NCBI GenBank assembly: GCA_003488965.1
Contig: DNJW01000009.1
Location: forward strand, 1-7,333
Direction: 5' to 3'
Length of the DNA stretch: 7,333 nucleotides
Source of the DNA: Lachnospiraceae bacterium
GTDB lineage: Bacteria; Bacillota; Clostridia; Lachnospirales; Lachnospiraceae
Under the pieces are notes generated by a model. That model searched no databases. It was not told the origin of the DNA and saw only the letters and a program-made list of their open reading frames with translations. The position numbers and the translations under genes were made by a program. This document shows positions 1 to 6,521 of the stretch, in pieces. Each line of letters starts with the position of its first letter. The stretch's first letter is position 1.

Positions 1-16
1 CCCTGTTGTCACCCAT
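1..16 (-). CDS. Start of a truncated downstream gene, product unknown
   Basis: On the minus strand an ATG at 16-14 follows a near-ideal ribosome binding site (GGAGGTG, 5 bases upstream). It opens a frame reading M-G-D-N-R before the window ends. It lies 42 bases after the epimerase stop and in the same direction, so the operon appears to continue past position 1. Five codons give no clue to function. An alternative is a GTG start at 90-88, overlapping the epimerase end, in a different frame that stays open to the edge and reads like protein. The two cannot be separated without the flanking sequence. The ATG is preferred only because of the ribosome binding site. Confidence 0.4.
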
Positions 17-21
17 TGCTT

Positions 22-28
22 CACCTCC
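22..28 (-). promoter_or_regulatory. Strong ribosome binding site for the truncated downstream gene
   Basis: The minus-strand sequence GGAGGTG lies 5 bases before the ATG at 16-14. This is close to a perfect anti-16S match at a usual distance, and it is the main reason for placing a gene start at the window edge. Confidence 0.5.
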
Positions 29-58
29 AAAGCATATTCAAAAAGTGCCCTGGTATCC

Positions 59-727
59 TCAAATCCCGTCGCTATAATGCCGAATCTCACTGATAACTTC
101 CCCGTATGCCTGTTTCTTTCCAAACAAAAGTGTCGTTCCGAGCACAAAACCATCCATCCCCATCGGCGCAAATCTTAAGATCTTTTCCGCGCTGCACGCG
201 CCGTCCCAGTAAAGTTTAAACCGCATCTCTTCCTTCAATGTCAATAGCCGATTTATCTTTTTTCCCACGTAAGGCATATACATCTGACCAGCATTACCCG
301 GATTGACTGTCATGACAAGAACCTTCTTAACAATACGAAGCATCTCATAGATCGTCTCCACGCTTGTTCCTGGATTGATGGCAATGCCGGGCACCATGCC
401 CGCGTCTATGATCTTCTGCAGGGTTGTGGATGGGTGATACTCGGCCTCCGGGTGAATATATACTGTATCACCTTGTCTAAGATTGTTCAAAAACAACTGT
501 ACATTGTTGTTGGGGTGCTCAATCATCAGATGCACGTCAAGCGGCTTCCTGGTCGCACTGGCTATGTATTTCATATCGTTTAGGGACATGGCAAAATTAG
601 GCACATAACGTCCGTCCATAATATCAATATGGAACGAGTCGATGCCCCCCTCGTCCAGTTCCCTGATCTCTCTCTCCAGATTGCCGTAATTGGCACACAT
701 CATGGAGGCTGTTAATTCAAAATCCAT
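59..727 (-). CDS. Ribulose-phosphate 3-epimerase family protein (ketose-phosphate 3-epimerase)
   Basis: This 222-residue protein has the usual length of the TIM-barrel Rpe/AlsE family, which inverts C3 of ketose phosphates (ribulose-5-P to xylulose-5-P, or allulose-6-P to fructose-6-P) in the cytosol. The metal and catalytic residues are present: HIDIMDG (H33, D35, D38), LDVHLM (H66) and WDG (D175). The phosphate-binding turn is VNPGNAGQ (141-148), where canonical Rpe has NPGFGGQ. SMMC near the N-terminus, VMTV, AGQ and DGAC recall E. coli AlsE more than Rpe, so the substrate may not be ribulose-5-P. The start is supported by GGGAGGGA upstream of the ATG, inside the 21-base gap after the DUF4422 gene. 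A central-metabolism-type enzyme at the end of a polysaccharide operon suggests a dedicated precursor supplier. Family assignment is secure; substrate is not. Confidence 0.9.
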   Translation of the reverse strand: MDFELTASMMCANYGNLEREIRELDEGGIDSFHIDIMDGRYVPNFAMSLNDMKYIASATRKPLDVHLMIEHPNNNVQLFLNNLRQGDTVYIHPEAEYHPSTTLQKIIDAGMVPGIAINPGTSVETIYEMLRIVKKVLVMTVNPGNAGQMYMPYVGKKINRLLTLKEEMRFKLYWDGACSAEKILRFAPMGMDGFVLGTTLLFGKKQAYGEVISEIRHYSDGI

Positions 728-748
728 TTTTCTTAATCCCTCCCATTT

Positions 749-1843
749 TTATATTAAAAATCTGCATCCTGCATGTACGATGTTTAACTTATCCTGATTA
801 TACATAAAGTACAAGGTTTCCAAAGTTTCCCCCATATATCCTATATATCTGTCATGACGTTCTCCCCTAGGGTTGCTGTTCCGCTCAATCTCCTCCAAAA
901 TGGGAAAAAGCCATCCGCAATAATCCGCAAGAATCTCCTTACGGGCCAGAATAATATTATAATTATAAAAATACTGTTGTTTTAAGATAACCTCAAAAGC
1001 TTTGGCATATTCCGGCTGCTGCTTCCTTAGGACAGTCAGCAGAATATTCCAATCTTCATCCGTCAGATATCTCTTATGATGTTCTTCCATATCAGGCTCA
1101 TATGCCATAGGATATGGCAATACAGCATCCACCGCATTATCCGCCAGCCTTAAAGTATCATCTTCGGACAGTTCCAAAATACGCCGGTAATGCGATAATC
1201 CATAATATTCCTTGTTATCGTTTACTGTCCTATACAAACCCTCTTGTGATAAACGGTTCTTCCATATCCAGTAAAGCGCCGTCAATTCCGAATAATTCAC
1301 ATTTTTTTCTGAAATATTCTCACCATCACAATCTAAAATATTTGCCACTCTCTCCTTGCATAAAACAGCGCCTACCTGTATCGGCGTCACCCATTCCGGC
1401 ATTTGATAAGCCCCCCTCAACGGCTTGTCCAAATAAAATTTGGCCATAAACATATGCAGCTGCGGTTCATGGCATCCTACCGGCAATGCGGATAACGGCA
1501 TATATTTTCTGCCGCATACATAATGGTAACCCATAAGCTCCGACCACCGCAGAGACGTCAAACGGACATGGCAATACATCCCATACCCTTCCAATGTCCC
1601 TTCTATATCTTCCATTACATTTTCCGGTGTAGCTATCAGCACTTCAATATTATTTTTTTCTTCCAGCGAAAGACCTTCTGCAAATGATTTTATCTCCACG
1701 ACCGGAATACCTGACAGAGTTTCCGCATTTACTCCCCGTTCCGTTACCAAAAAACACCGGATTTTTCTTTCAGGATATAAATTATGTATTGCCTGACAGA
1801 CACCAAGCGCTATTCCTTGCGCCCCATATATCGCTAAATCCAT
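749..1843 (-). CDS. DUF4422 domain protein, putative glycosyltransferase, with N-terminal Rossmann-like domain
   Basis: This 364-residue protein has two parts. Residues 1-100 form a Rossmann-like unit: IYGAQG at 5-10, then IPVVEI, EVLIAT, and a GYG turn near 86-88. Residues from about 110 to 350 match the DUF4422 family, known from capsule and exopolysaccharide loci and generally regarded as glycosyltransferase-like. Recognisable family motifs are ISEKN followed by YSELTALYWIWKN (177-196), YYGLSHYRR (213-221), the DAVLPYP strand (239-245), and YNYNIILARKEILADYCGWLF (292-312 region). No signal peptide or membrane segment is visible, so it is probably cytosolic. A short GAGG lies 5 bases before the ATG. 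A 98-base gap, the longest between genes here, separates it from the methyltransferase. Donor and acceptor sugars cannot be inferred. Confidence 0.85.
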   Translation of the reverse strand: MDLAIYGAQGIALGVCQAIHNLYPERKIRCFLVTERGVNAETLSGIPVVEIKSFAEGLSLEEKNNIEVLIATPENVMEDIEGTLEGYGMYCHVRLTSLRWSELMGYHYVCGRKYMPLSALPVGCHEPQLHMFMAKFYLDKPLRGAYQMPEWVTPIQVGAVLCKERVANILDCDGENISEKNVNYSELTALYWIWKNRLSQEGLYRTVNDNKEYYGLSHYRRILELSEDDTLRLADNAVDAVLPYPMAYEPDMEEHHKRYLTDEDWNILLTVLRKQQPEYAKAFEVILKQQYFYNYNIILARKEILADYCGWLFPILEEIERNSNPRGERHDRYIGYMGETLETLYFMYNQDKLNIVHAGCRFLI

Positions 1844-1941
1844 TTCATCCTCATTTCTATGCAGCCTTCACGCATAACGGAGTCTGCGGATACAGTATAG
1901 ACACAAACTCTTAATAAAAAATTGCAATTTTCCGCCTTATT

Positions 1942-2991
1942 CTATATTGCATATAAGACAGTTTCCGTATGTATATAACTATAATGACGCAAATATAATT
2001 TATACTCCGGATTTAATTCCAAAATTTTCAGCGGAATCTCTATGATGTCCTCCGGTTTATGGTACACACATATCGCCAGTCTGGGCTTATACTTCCCAAT
2101 CGTATTTTCGGCTCCTTTCAAAGCTTCCATTTCGCTGCCTTCAATATCCATCTTAATAAAAGATACCGGTTTCCCCTGCAGTTTTTCATCAATAGATGTC
2201 ACCTTAATCACCGTATCTCCATTCTCGGATATGGTACATTTTTCTTTGTTTCCGGCACAAAAAGCCAATTCGCCCGAACCGCTCCATAAACCCTCTTTGT
2301 ATATGATAAACTTCTTGTTTTCGTTCCTTAACGGAATTAATTTTTTATAATTATCCTCATCTGGTTCAAATAGATAAGCGGCATCATAATTCCCATTGCA
2401 CCATTGAATAAATTTCACACTGTCTACGCCGTCCAAAGCCCCTCCGTCAATAAAGCTTTCATTGGCATGGGCTTGCATAATACCGCTGTCAAAATATTGT
2501 GTATCCTTTCCCAGCCACCACTCCTTTTGCGGAGTAAATATTCTTTCCTCGGCAATTCCCATCTCTGACAGCTGCTTTTCTATTTCTTGTACATAATAAT
2601 TCGTGCCGATTGCTACTATGTACTCTTCCTTTTCTTTCAATATTTGGGGACTGTAAACCTTCAATCCCATTACCTCACTTCCCCACAGCTTTTCATTATT
2701 ATCTATAAATCCTGTTGCCGGCTTCCCTGCAAATGCCAATACACTTGCAATCTGCATTCCTGCGCACCCTGCACCGAAAATAACAGTAGGCTTCTCCTTC
2801 TTCTCCATCCATTCAAGGAAACACATCATAATATCATCATTTCCATAACGCCTCATTTCAGCACTGACCATTTCATAGATATACCCTTTATCCCCTGATA
2901 AAGAATACTGCAGCCTTTTCATAAAAATATCCCTTGATACTTTATCCTCTAATTTTTCATATATCCTTTTTATCTGCTCATAACTTGTCAT
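1942..2991 (-). CDS. FkbM-family SAM-dependent methyltransferase with N-terminal Rossmann-like domain
   Basis: This 349-residue protein has three parts. Residues 1-65 are a charged helical region. Residues about 68-155 are a Rossmann-like unit, with VIFGAGCAG (70-78), GFIDNN (94-99) and EYIVAIGT (123-130). Residues about 178-345 are the FkbM methyltransferase domain. The SAM-binding loop is FIDGGALDG (180-188), the acidic end of strand 2 is LFEPDE (207-212), and the family hallmark FIKMDIEGSEMEAL lies at 278-291. FkbM enzymes mostly O-methylate sugars or polyketides with S-adenosylmethionine. In this locus a glycan or phospho-polyol hydroxyl is the natural guess. AAAGGAG about 6 bases before the ATG fixes the start. 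It sits 67 bases after the GT2 gene and is AT-rich: one 60-base stretch at 2341-2400 has only 19 G+C. Family is secure; methyl acceptor unknown. Confidence 0.88.
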   Translation of the reverse strand: MTSYEQIKRIYEKLEDKVSRDIFMKRLQYSLSGDKGYIYEMVSAEMRRYGNDDIMMCFLEWMEKKEKPTVIFGAGCAGMQIASVLAFAGKPATGFIDNNEKLWGSEVMGLKVYSPQILKEKEEYIVAIGTNYYVQEIEKQLSEMGIAEERIFTPQKEWWLGKDTQYFDSGIMQAHANESFIDGGALDGVDSVKFIQWCNGNYDAAYLFEPDEDNYKKLIPLRNENKKFIIYKEGLWSGSGELAFCAGNKEKCTISENGDTVIKVTSIDEKLQGKPVSFIKMDIEGSEMEALKGAENTIGKYKPRLAICVYHKPEDIIEIPLKILELNPEYKLYLRHYSYIHTETVLYAI

Positions 2992-3058
2992 TCCAATCTC
3001 CTTTTAAAAACATTTACACAATGAGGCAATACTGATATCAGATTTTCCTCCCCGCTTC

Positions 3059-4255
3059 TTATATCAGACCAAATGCTTCCATCACCGTTTTGCTTTTTAC
3101 CAGCTTCTCATCCATCGCATGAACTCTTTCATATCCATATTTTTCTGCCAGTTCCCTATAGATTGCACTTCTGGCCTTTGCAAAAGAACTTGCTATAACA
3201 ATTGCATCAAATTTATATCCGGCTATCTTATCCGGTGCTTCCACAGAAAGTCCCTGTTTTTTCAATTCCGCATAATTGCGGTCAGCCAATGCCGTTATTG
3301 TACAGATTCCCGTCTGCTCTATGTATTTGTATAACCGCTGTCCGTAGGTTCCCATTCCATAAATGATAATCCTACTCCCCTTTTTTACCTTAGGAAAAGG
3401 GAATAAATAATCCAGTCCCTCCACTCCCTCAAGCAAAGCATCCGCCCTTGGAACCATCAAAAAAAGCATGTATTCCTTCCACTGTTCCGTTAAATCATAA
3501 ACCGTCCTATATTTCTTAAATAATTCGGATACTGTACGATATAAAATACGATATCTCTGACGCTCCATACGGACATCCGGCTTTTGTTTTACCGTTGATG
3601 CCCGGGATTGCCGATAGTGATATAGACATTTATCCAATATATAGACACTGTCTGCATTTAGCATGCATGGATATGTACATGCCGCATCGTCTCCCATAGT
3701 AATTCTCTCATCCACTGCCAGCAAAAATTTCTCCAGACATTCCCTTCGAAACAGCTTATCCCAAAGTCCGGGAAACAGTCCCCACTCAAAAAATGCCCCG
3801 TTCACAATCATATTGGGATATACCTCTTCTATTAACGCCTTCTTATCATACCGTCCCGCCGGAATCCCTTGATATACCTCTTTATGGCTGCCTCCCGTAT
3901 CCTCAAATCTTCCGCACATTGCAATGTCTGTCTTCTCCCGGATAAGAGCCGAAAAAAGACATTCCAGCATATCAGGCTCCATCCAGTCGTCGCCATCGGC
4001 AAATGCAATATATTCTCCCTTTGCATAAGCCATTCCCGTCTTGCGTGCGCTGACTGCCCCACCGTTTTGTCTATGGATAACTACGATACGGGAATCATTT
4101 TTCTTATACTCATTACAAATTTCATAACAGCCATCCGTTGAACCGTCATCAATCAGAAGAATCTCCAAATCCCGGTATGTCTGCCCACAGATACTTTCAA
4201 TACACCGGGGCAGATATTCTGCATTATTAAATATTGGAACGATAACACTAATCAT
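3059..4255 (-). CDS. Family 2 glycosyltransferase with C-terminal Rossmann-like domain
   Basis: From the ATG at 4255 this is a 398-residue protein. The N-terminal GT-A domain begins at once with MISVIVPIFNNAEYLPRCI. It continues with IDDGSTDG (nucleotide binding, about 35-42), NGGAVSARKTG, and the DxD-type metal motif ADGDDW (86-91). WDKLFRRE (165-172) and GDDAACTYP (188-196) are the usual acceptor and catalytic-base region of GT2 enzymes. Residues from about 294 to 383 form a second, Rossmann-like unit (IIIYGMGTYG, then ALADRN, DAIVIAS). It probably adds a sugar from a nucleotide donor to a growing surface glycan in the cytosol. The frame can be extended to a TTG at 4291, but that start has no ribosome binding site and would overlap licD. 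The ATG at 4255 has AAAGGA upstream and matches the family's normal start. Sugar specificity unknown. Confidence 0.9.
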   Translation of the reverse strand: MISVIVPIFNNAEYLPRCIESICGQTYRDLEILLIDDGSTDGCYEICNEYKKNDSRIVVIHRQNGGAVSARKTGMAYAKGEYIAFADGDDWMEPDMLECLFSALIREKTDIAMCGRFEDTGGSHKEVYQGIPAGRYDKKALIEEVYPNMIVNGAFFEWGLFPGLWDKLFRRECLEKFLLAVDERITMGDDAACTYPCMLNADSVYILDKCLYHYRQSRASTVKQKPDVRMERQRYRILYRTVSELFKKYRTVYDLTEQWKEYMLFLMVPRADALLEGVEGLDYLFPFPKVKKGSRIIIYGMGTYGQRLYKYIEQTGICTITALADRNYAELKKQGLSVEAPDKIAGYKFDAIVIASSFAKARSAIYRELAEKYGYERVHAMDEKLVKSKTVMEAFGLI

Positions 4256-4264
4256 TCTTTCTTT

Positions 4265-4270
4265 TCCTTT
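4265..4270 (-). promoter_or_regulatory. Ribosome binding site that decides the GT2 start
   Basis: Minus-strand AAAGGA lies 9 bases before the ATG at 4255, in the 23-base gap after the LicD stop. The in-frame TTG at 4291 has no such site, so translation most likely begins at the ATG, where the GT2 fold also begins. Confidence 0.65.
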
Positions 4271-4278
4271 ATATATTT

Positions 4279-5487
4279 TTATTGATTCCAATAAGCTAGA
4301 ATATTATGATGTGATTTTCGCTTTTCTTCGTCCGGCAGCTGCATCCAGTCCTTTCCATAAAGGTTGTCCAAATATTCCTTATAACCGGCCGGAACATTTA
4401 CTTCAATATCCTCAAACTGCATGCGCAATGTTTTATCATATACCTTCCTGCCGGTACTGTCTTTCTCTCCATATATTGTTCCTAAAACCCCTGCATAAGA
4501 CGCACTGTCAAAATCATACGCACTCAAAAATTTCTTTTGATCCACAAACCATTTCGAAAAAACATCCAAGCTTCCATTTGTAGCATAAAACTCCTGCCAT
4601 ATCCGGCGGTTCAGCTCCTTATAATTTGTAAAAAATAAATGCCTTTCCTCCGCATCATCCGGCAGACCTATCAGAGGAAAAATATCCACCCATAAGGGGT
4701 TAATTTTTCTGACCGTTCCGATATTTTCATTTATTACCGTTCTTTTATCCACAACCTTTGCAAGCAAATCCGGAAAGTCGTTTACTCTTGCCGTGCCAAA
4801 GCCAATCATATCAAAACGATCAGTTTCCTCAAAAATATCAATTAATTTCAGATAATCTTTCCATGGAAGAAAAATGTCTATATCATCATCCCATGGAATA
4901 AAGCCTTTATGACGGATAGTCCCCAGAAGCGTGCCCCCGCACACCCAATATCTGAGATTATTTTTCCTGCAAATCCCGTCCACATAAGCAAGCATCTGCT
5001 TTTCCGTTTCTTTTATCTCCGGCAAAGTCATCAGCGGCTTTCCTGCAAAATAACAGTTAAGCTCCTCTTCCCCAAAATCATATACAATATAATAATGTAC
5101 CCCTTCCTGATATCCCATCGCTTCCAGTTTCTGCATTTCCGCTCTATAATCTTCTGCTGCAAGCAGGATTACAGCCTTGCTGTCAAAAGGCTGCAGCCTT
5201 TCCTCAAGCGTCCATACATTAATCACATTTGATTCCTGATTCAGAAAACGGCATGCAAAATTTTTAATTTCAGATTTATATTGCACCACTAAGGCTTCGT
5301 CATCCGACACATAGCCCTCTACATTGCAATATCCTAAATTGGAAAGAATGGTCCGCATTGCAAACGAATATCTGTCAAGCCCGTATAAAATTACTCTCTG
5401 CTCCCTGCTGATAATTCCCCGCTTAATAAAAAGCTCCACACCCTTTGCAATTTCTCCGATTATACTTTTGATATAATATGCTCCCAT
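4279..5487 (-). CDS. LicD-family phosphotransferase with N-terminal Rossmann-like domain
   Basis: This 402-residue protein carries a LicD/fukutin-type domain at about 175-400. GGTLLGTIRHKGFIPWDDD (184-202) contains the nucleotidyltransferase-like GG and the metal-binding DDDID (200-204). WVDIFPL (266-272) follows, then the C-terminal block YGKDWMQLP and HHNILAYW. LicD proteins transfer phosphocholine, or in fukutin/FKRP ribitol-5-phosphate, from a CDP donor onto glycans. Residues 30-137 form an extra domain with a Rossmann-like pattern (VILYG, VEGYVSD, KAVILLAAEDY, LEAMGYQEG), but its first loop reads GLDRYSF rather than GxGxxG, so nucleotide binding there is doubtful. The ATG follows the SDR stop after one base (TAA-A-ATG) with only a weak ribosome binding site, so translational coupling is likely. 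With an IspD-like cytidylyltransferase two genes upstream, a CDP-polyol donor is favoured over CDP-choline, but this is inference. Confidence 0.9.
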   Translation of the reverse strand: MGAYYIKSIIGEIAKGVELFIKRGIISREQRVILYGLDRYSFAMRTILSNLGYCNVEGYVSDDEALVVQYKSEIKNFACRFLNQESNVINVWTLEERLQPFDSKAVILLAAEDYRAEMQKLEAMGYQEGVHYYIVYDFGEEELNCYFAGKPLMTLPEIKETEKQMLAYVDGICRKNNLRYWVCGGTLLGTIRHKGFIPWDDDIDIFLPWKDYLKLIDIFEETDRFDMIGFGTARVNDFPDLLAKVVDKRTVINENIGTVRKINPLWVDIFPLIGLPDDAEERHLFFTNYKELNRRIWQEFYATNGSLDVFSKWFVDQKKFLSAYDFDSASYAGVLGTIYGEKDSTGRKVYDKTLRMQFEDIEVNVPAGYKEYLDNLYGKDWMQLPDEEKRKSHHNILAYWNQ

Positions 5488-5488
5488 T

Positions 5489-6505
5489 TTAAATTTCTCT
5501 CATCCCATTCATTTCTTTCCTTATCTTTATAGTCCTTGCAATACCCTCGTCAATGGAAAAGGCCGGCTGCCATCCCAATGCTTTGAGTTCATCATTACTC
5601 ACAATCTGCCTGGCGATAGGAGATGCCTCCAGCTTTTCGGCGTTATCAGCCGCATGCACCCTTACCCTGCATCCTCCGGCTGCCGCACATTGTTCGGCAA
5701 AAGCTCTCACCGAACAGCATCCATCAGCGGAAATTCCGTACACAGCCCCTCTTTTTCCCCTAGCCAATACCGAGAGCAGACCGGAAGCGCAGTCGGCCAC
5801 ATACGAGAAACTGCGTATCTGTTCTCCGGCACTGTACATTTCAATATCATTGCCTTCAGCCGCCGATGCGATAAACTGTGTTGCCGCCCTATTGTCCGAC
5901 GCTGACGCATTTGCCCCAAAAGTATGGCAAGGCCTTGCAATCACAACATCCGTACCATATTCCTCCATATAGGAAATGCACAAAGTTTCCGCCGCTTTCT
6001 TTCCAATCGGATAACATGCCCTTGCAGACAGATGGTCTACCTTCTCCTGCACCTCTCCTGAGGATACAAATAACATCCTGCATCCTTCCTTTCGCCCTGC
6101 CGCCTCCAGCGCCCTCTGCGTCCCTGTCACATTCGACAGCAGCACTTCCGCCGGCATTTCCCTGAACGCTTTCGGATGTCCGTAGCTTGCCGCATGAATA
6201 ATGTAATCAAACGGCATCTCTATATGCATCGTCCCCACATCCGCTTCCATATAATTCAAACCGCTGCCATCCTCACTGCCAAACCGCTCCTTTAAATGCC
6301 TCCCATTCCTGCAAACCGCCCATAGTTCAGTTTTAGAATTTAAATTTTGGTTCGCATAAAGAAAGCAGTCCGTAATAAATGCCCCAATCAGCCCCGATGC
6401 GCCAAGAATCAAAATCCTTTTTCCGCAAAAAGCATCAAAACCTACGATATGCTCCACAGCCGTTTTCACATCCTGACAATACGCCCTACTATCCAAATAT
6501 TCCAT
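5489..6505 (-). CDS. Extended SDR: NAD(P)-dependent epimerase/dehydratase/reductase family protein
   Basis: This 338-residue protein is of standard extended-SDR length. The NAD(P)-binding loop ILILGASGLIG is at 31-41, the HAAS motif at 104-107, NVTGT at 125-129, and FVSSGEV at 146-152 supplies the active-site serine region. The catalytic pair is Y165 and K169 (YPIGK). RPCHTFG (191-197) and IRSFSYV (230-236) are typical substrate-domain motifs. About 28 residues precede the dinucleotide fold. Placed between the cytidylyltransferase and licD genes, it probably acts on the CDP-linked or phosphorylated precursor as a reductase or epimerase, but the exact reaction cannot be read. It is markedly richer in G+C than its neighbours (36 of 60 bases at 5641-5700) and rich in Ala and Cys (13 Cys). 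The start is supported by a run of six G five bases upstream, in the 16-base gap after the cytidylyltransferase. Confidence 0.88.
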   Translation of the reverse strand: MEYLDSRAYCQDVKTAVEHIVGFDAFCGKRILILGASGLIGAFITDCFLYANQNLNSKTELWAVCRNGRHLKERFGSEDGSGLNYMEADVGTMHIEMPFDYIIHAASYGHPKAFREMPAEVLLSNVTGTQRALEAAGRKEGCRMLFVSSGEVQEKVDHLSARACYPIGKKAAETLCISYMEEYGTDVVIARPCHTFGANASASDNRAATQFIASAAEGNDIEMYSAGEQIRSFSYVADCASGLLSVLARGKRGAVYGISADGCCSVRAFAEQCAAAGGCRVRVHAADNAEKLEASPIARQIVSNDELKALGWQPAFSIDEGIARTIKIRKEMNGMREI

Positions 6506-6510
6506 ACCAG

Positions 6511-6516
6511 CCCCCC
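6511..6516 (-). promoter_or_regulatory. Hexa-G ribosome binding site of the SDR gene
   Basis: A run of six G on the minus strand lies five bases before the ATG at 6505, between it and the cytidylyltransferase stop at 6522. It can pair with the anti-Shine-Dalgarno CCUCC through G-C and G-U pairs, but it differs from the GGAGG or AAAGGAG forms used by neighbouring genes. Confidence 0.5.
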
Positions 6517-6521
6517 AAATC

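Noticed and set aside
1114..1449. Plus-strand open frames opposite DUF4422, and similar ones opposite the FkbM, GT2, LicD and cytidylyltransferase genes
   Set aside because: Low-complexity Pro/Ser/His/Phe-rich translations, no domains, and full overlap with well-supported minus-strand genes.
1918..1931. A perfect 14-base palindrome (AAAATTGCAATTTT) in the 98-base gap before the DUF4422 gene
   Set aside because: It has no loop or strong GC stem and is not followed by a terminator-like structure. A TATACT further on has no -35 element at a proper distance, so neither terminator nor promoter is called.
3032..3041. A 10-base palindrome (CTGATATCAG) in the gap between the GT2 and FkbM genes
   Set aside because: Short, not repeated elsewhere that I could see, and expected by chance in a window of this size.
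4256..4291. A 12-residue N-terminal extension of the glycosyltransferase from TTG at 4291
   Set aside because: No ribosome binding site before the TTG and it overlaps the LicD stop; the ATG at 4255 has AAAGGA upstream and begins exactly at the GT2 fold.
5553..5972. A 139-codon open frame on the plus strand opposite the SDR gene, with overlapping frames at 5654-5905 and 5878-6165
   Set aside because: The opposite strand encodes a clear SDR with all its motifs; these frames lack recognisable domains and result from the high G+C of that gene.
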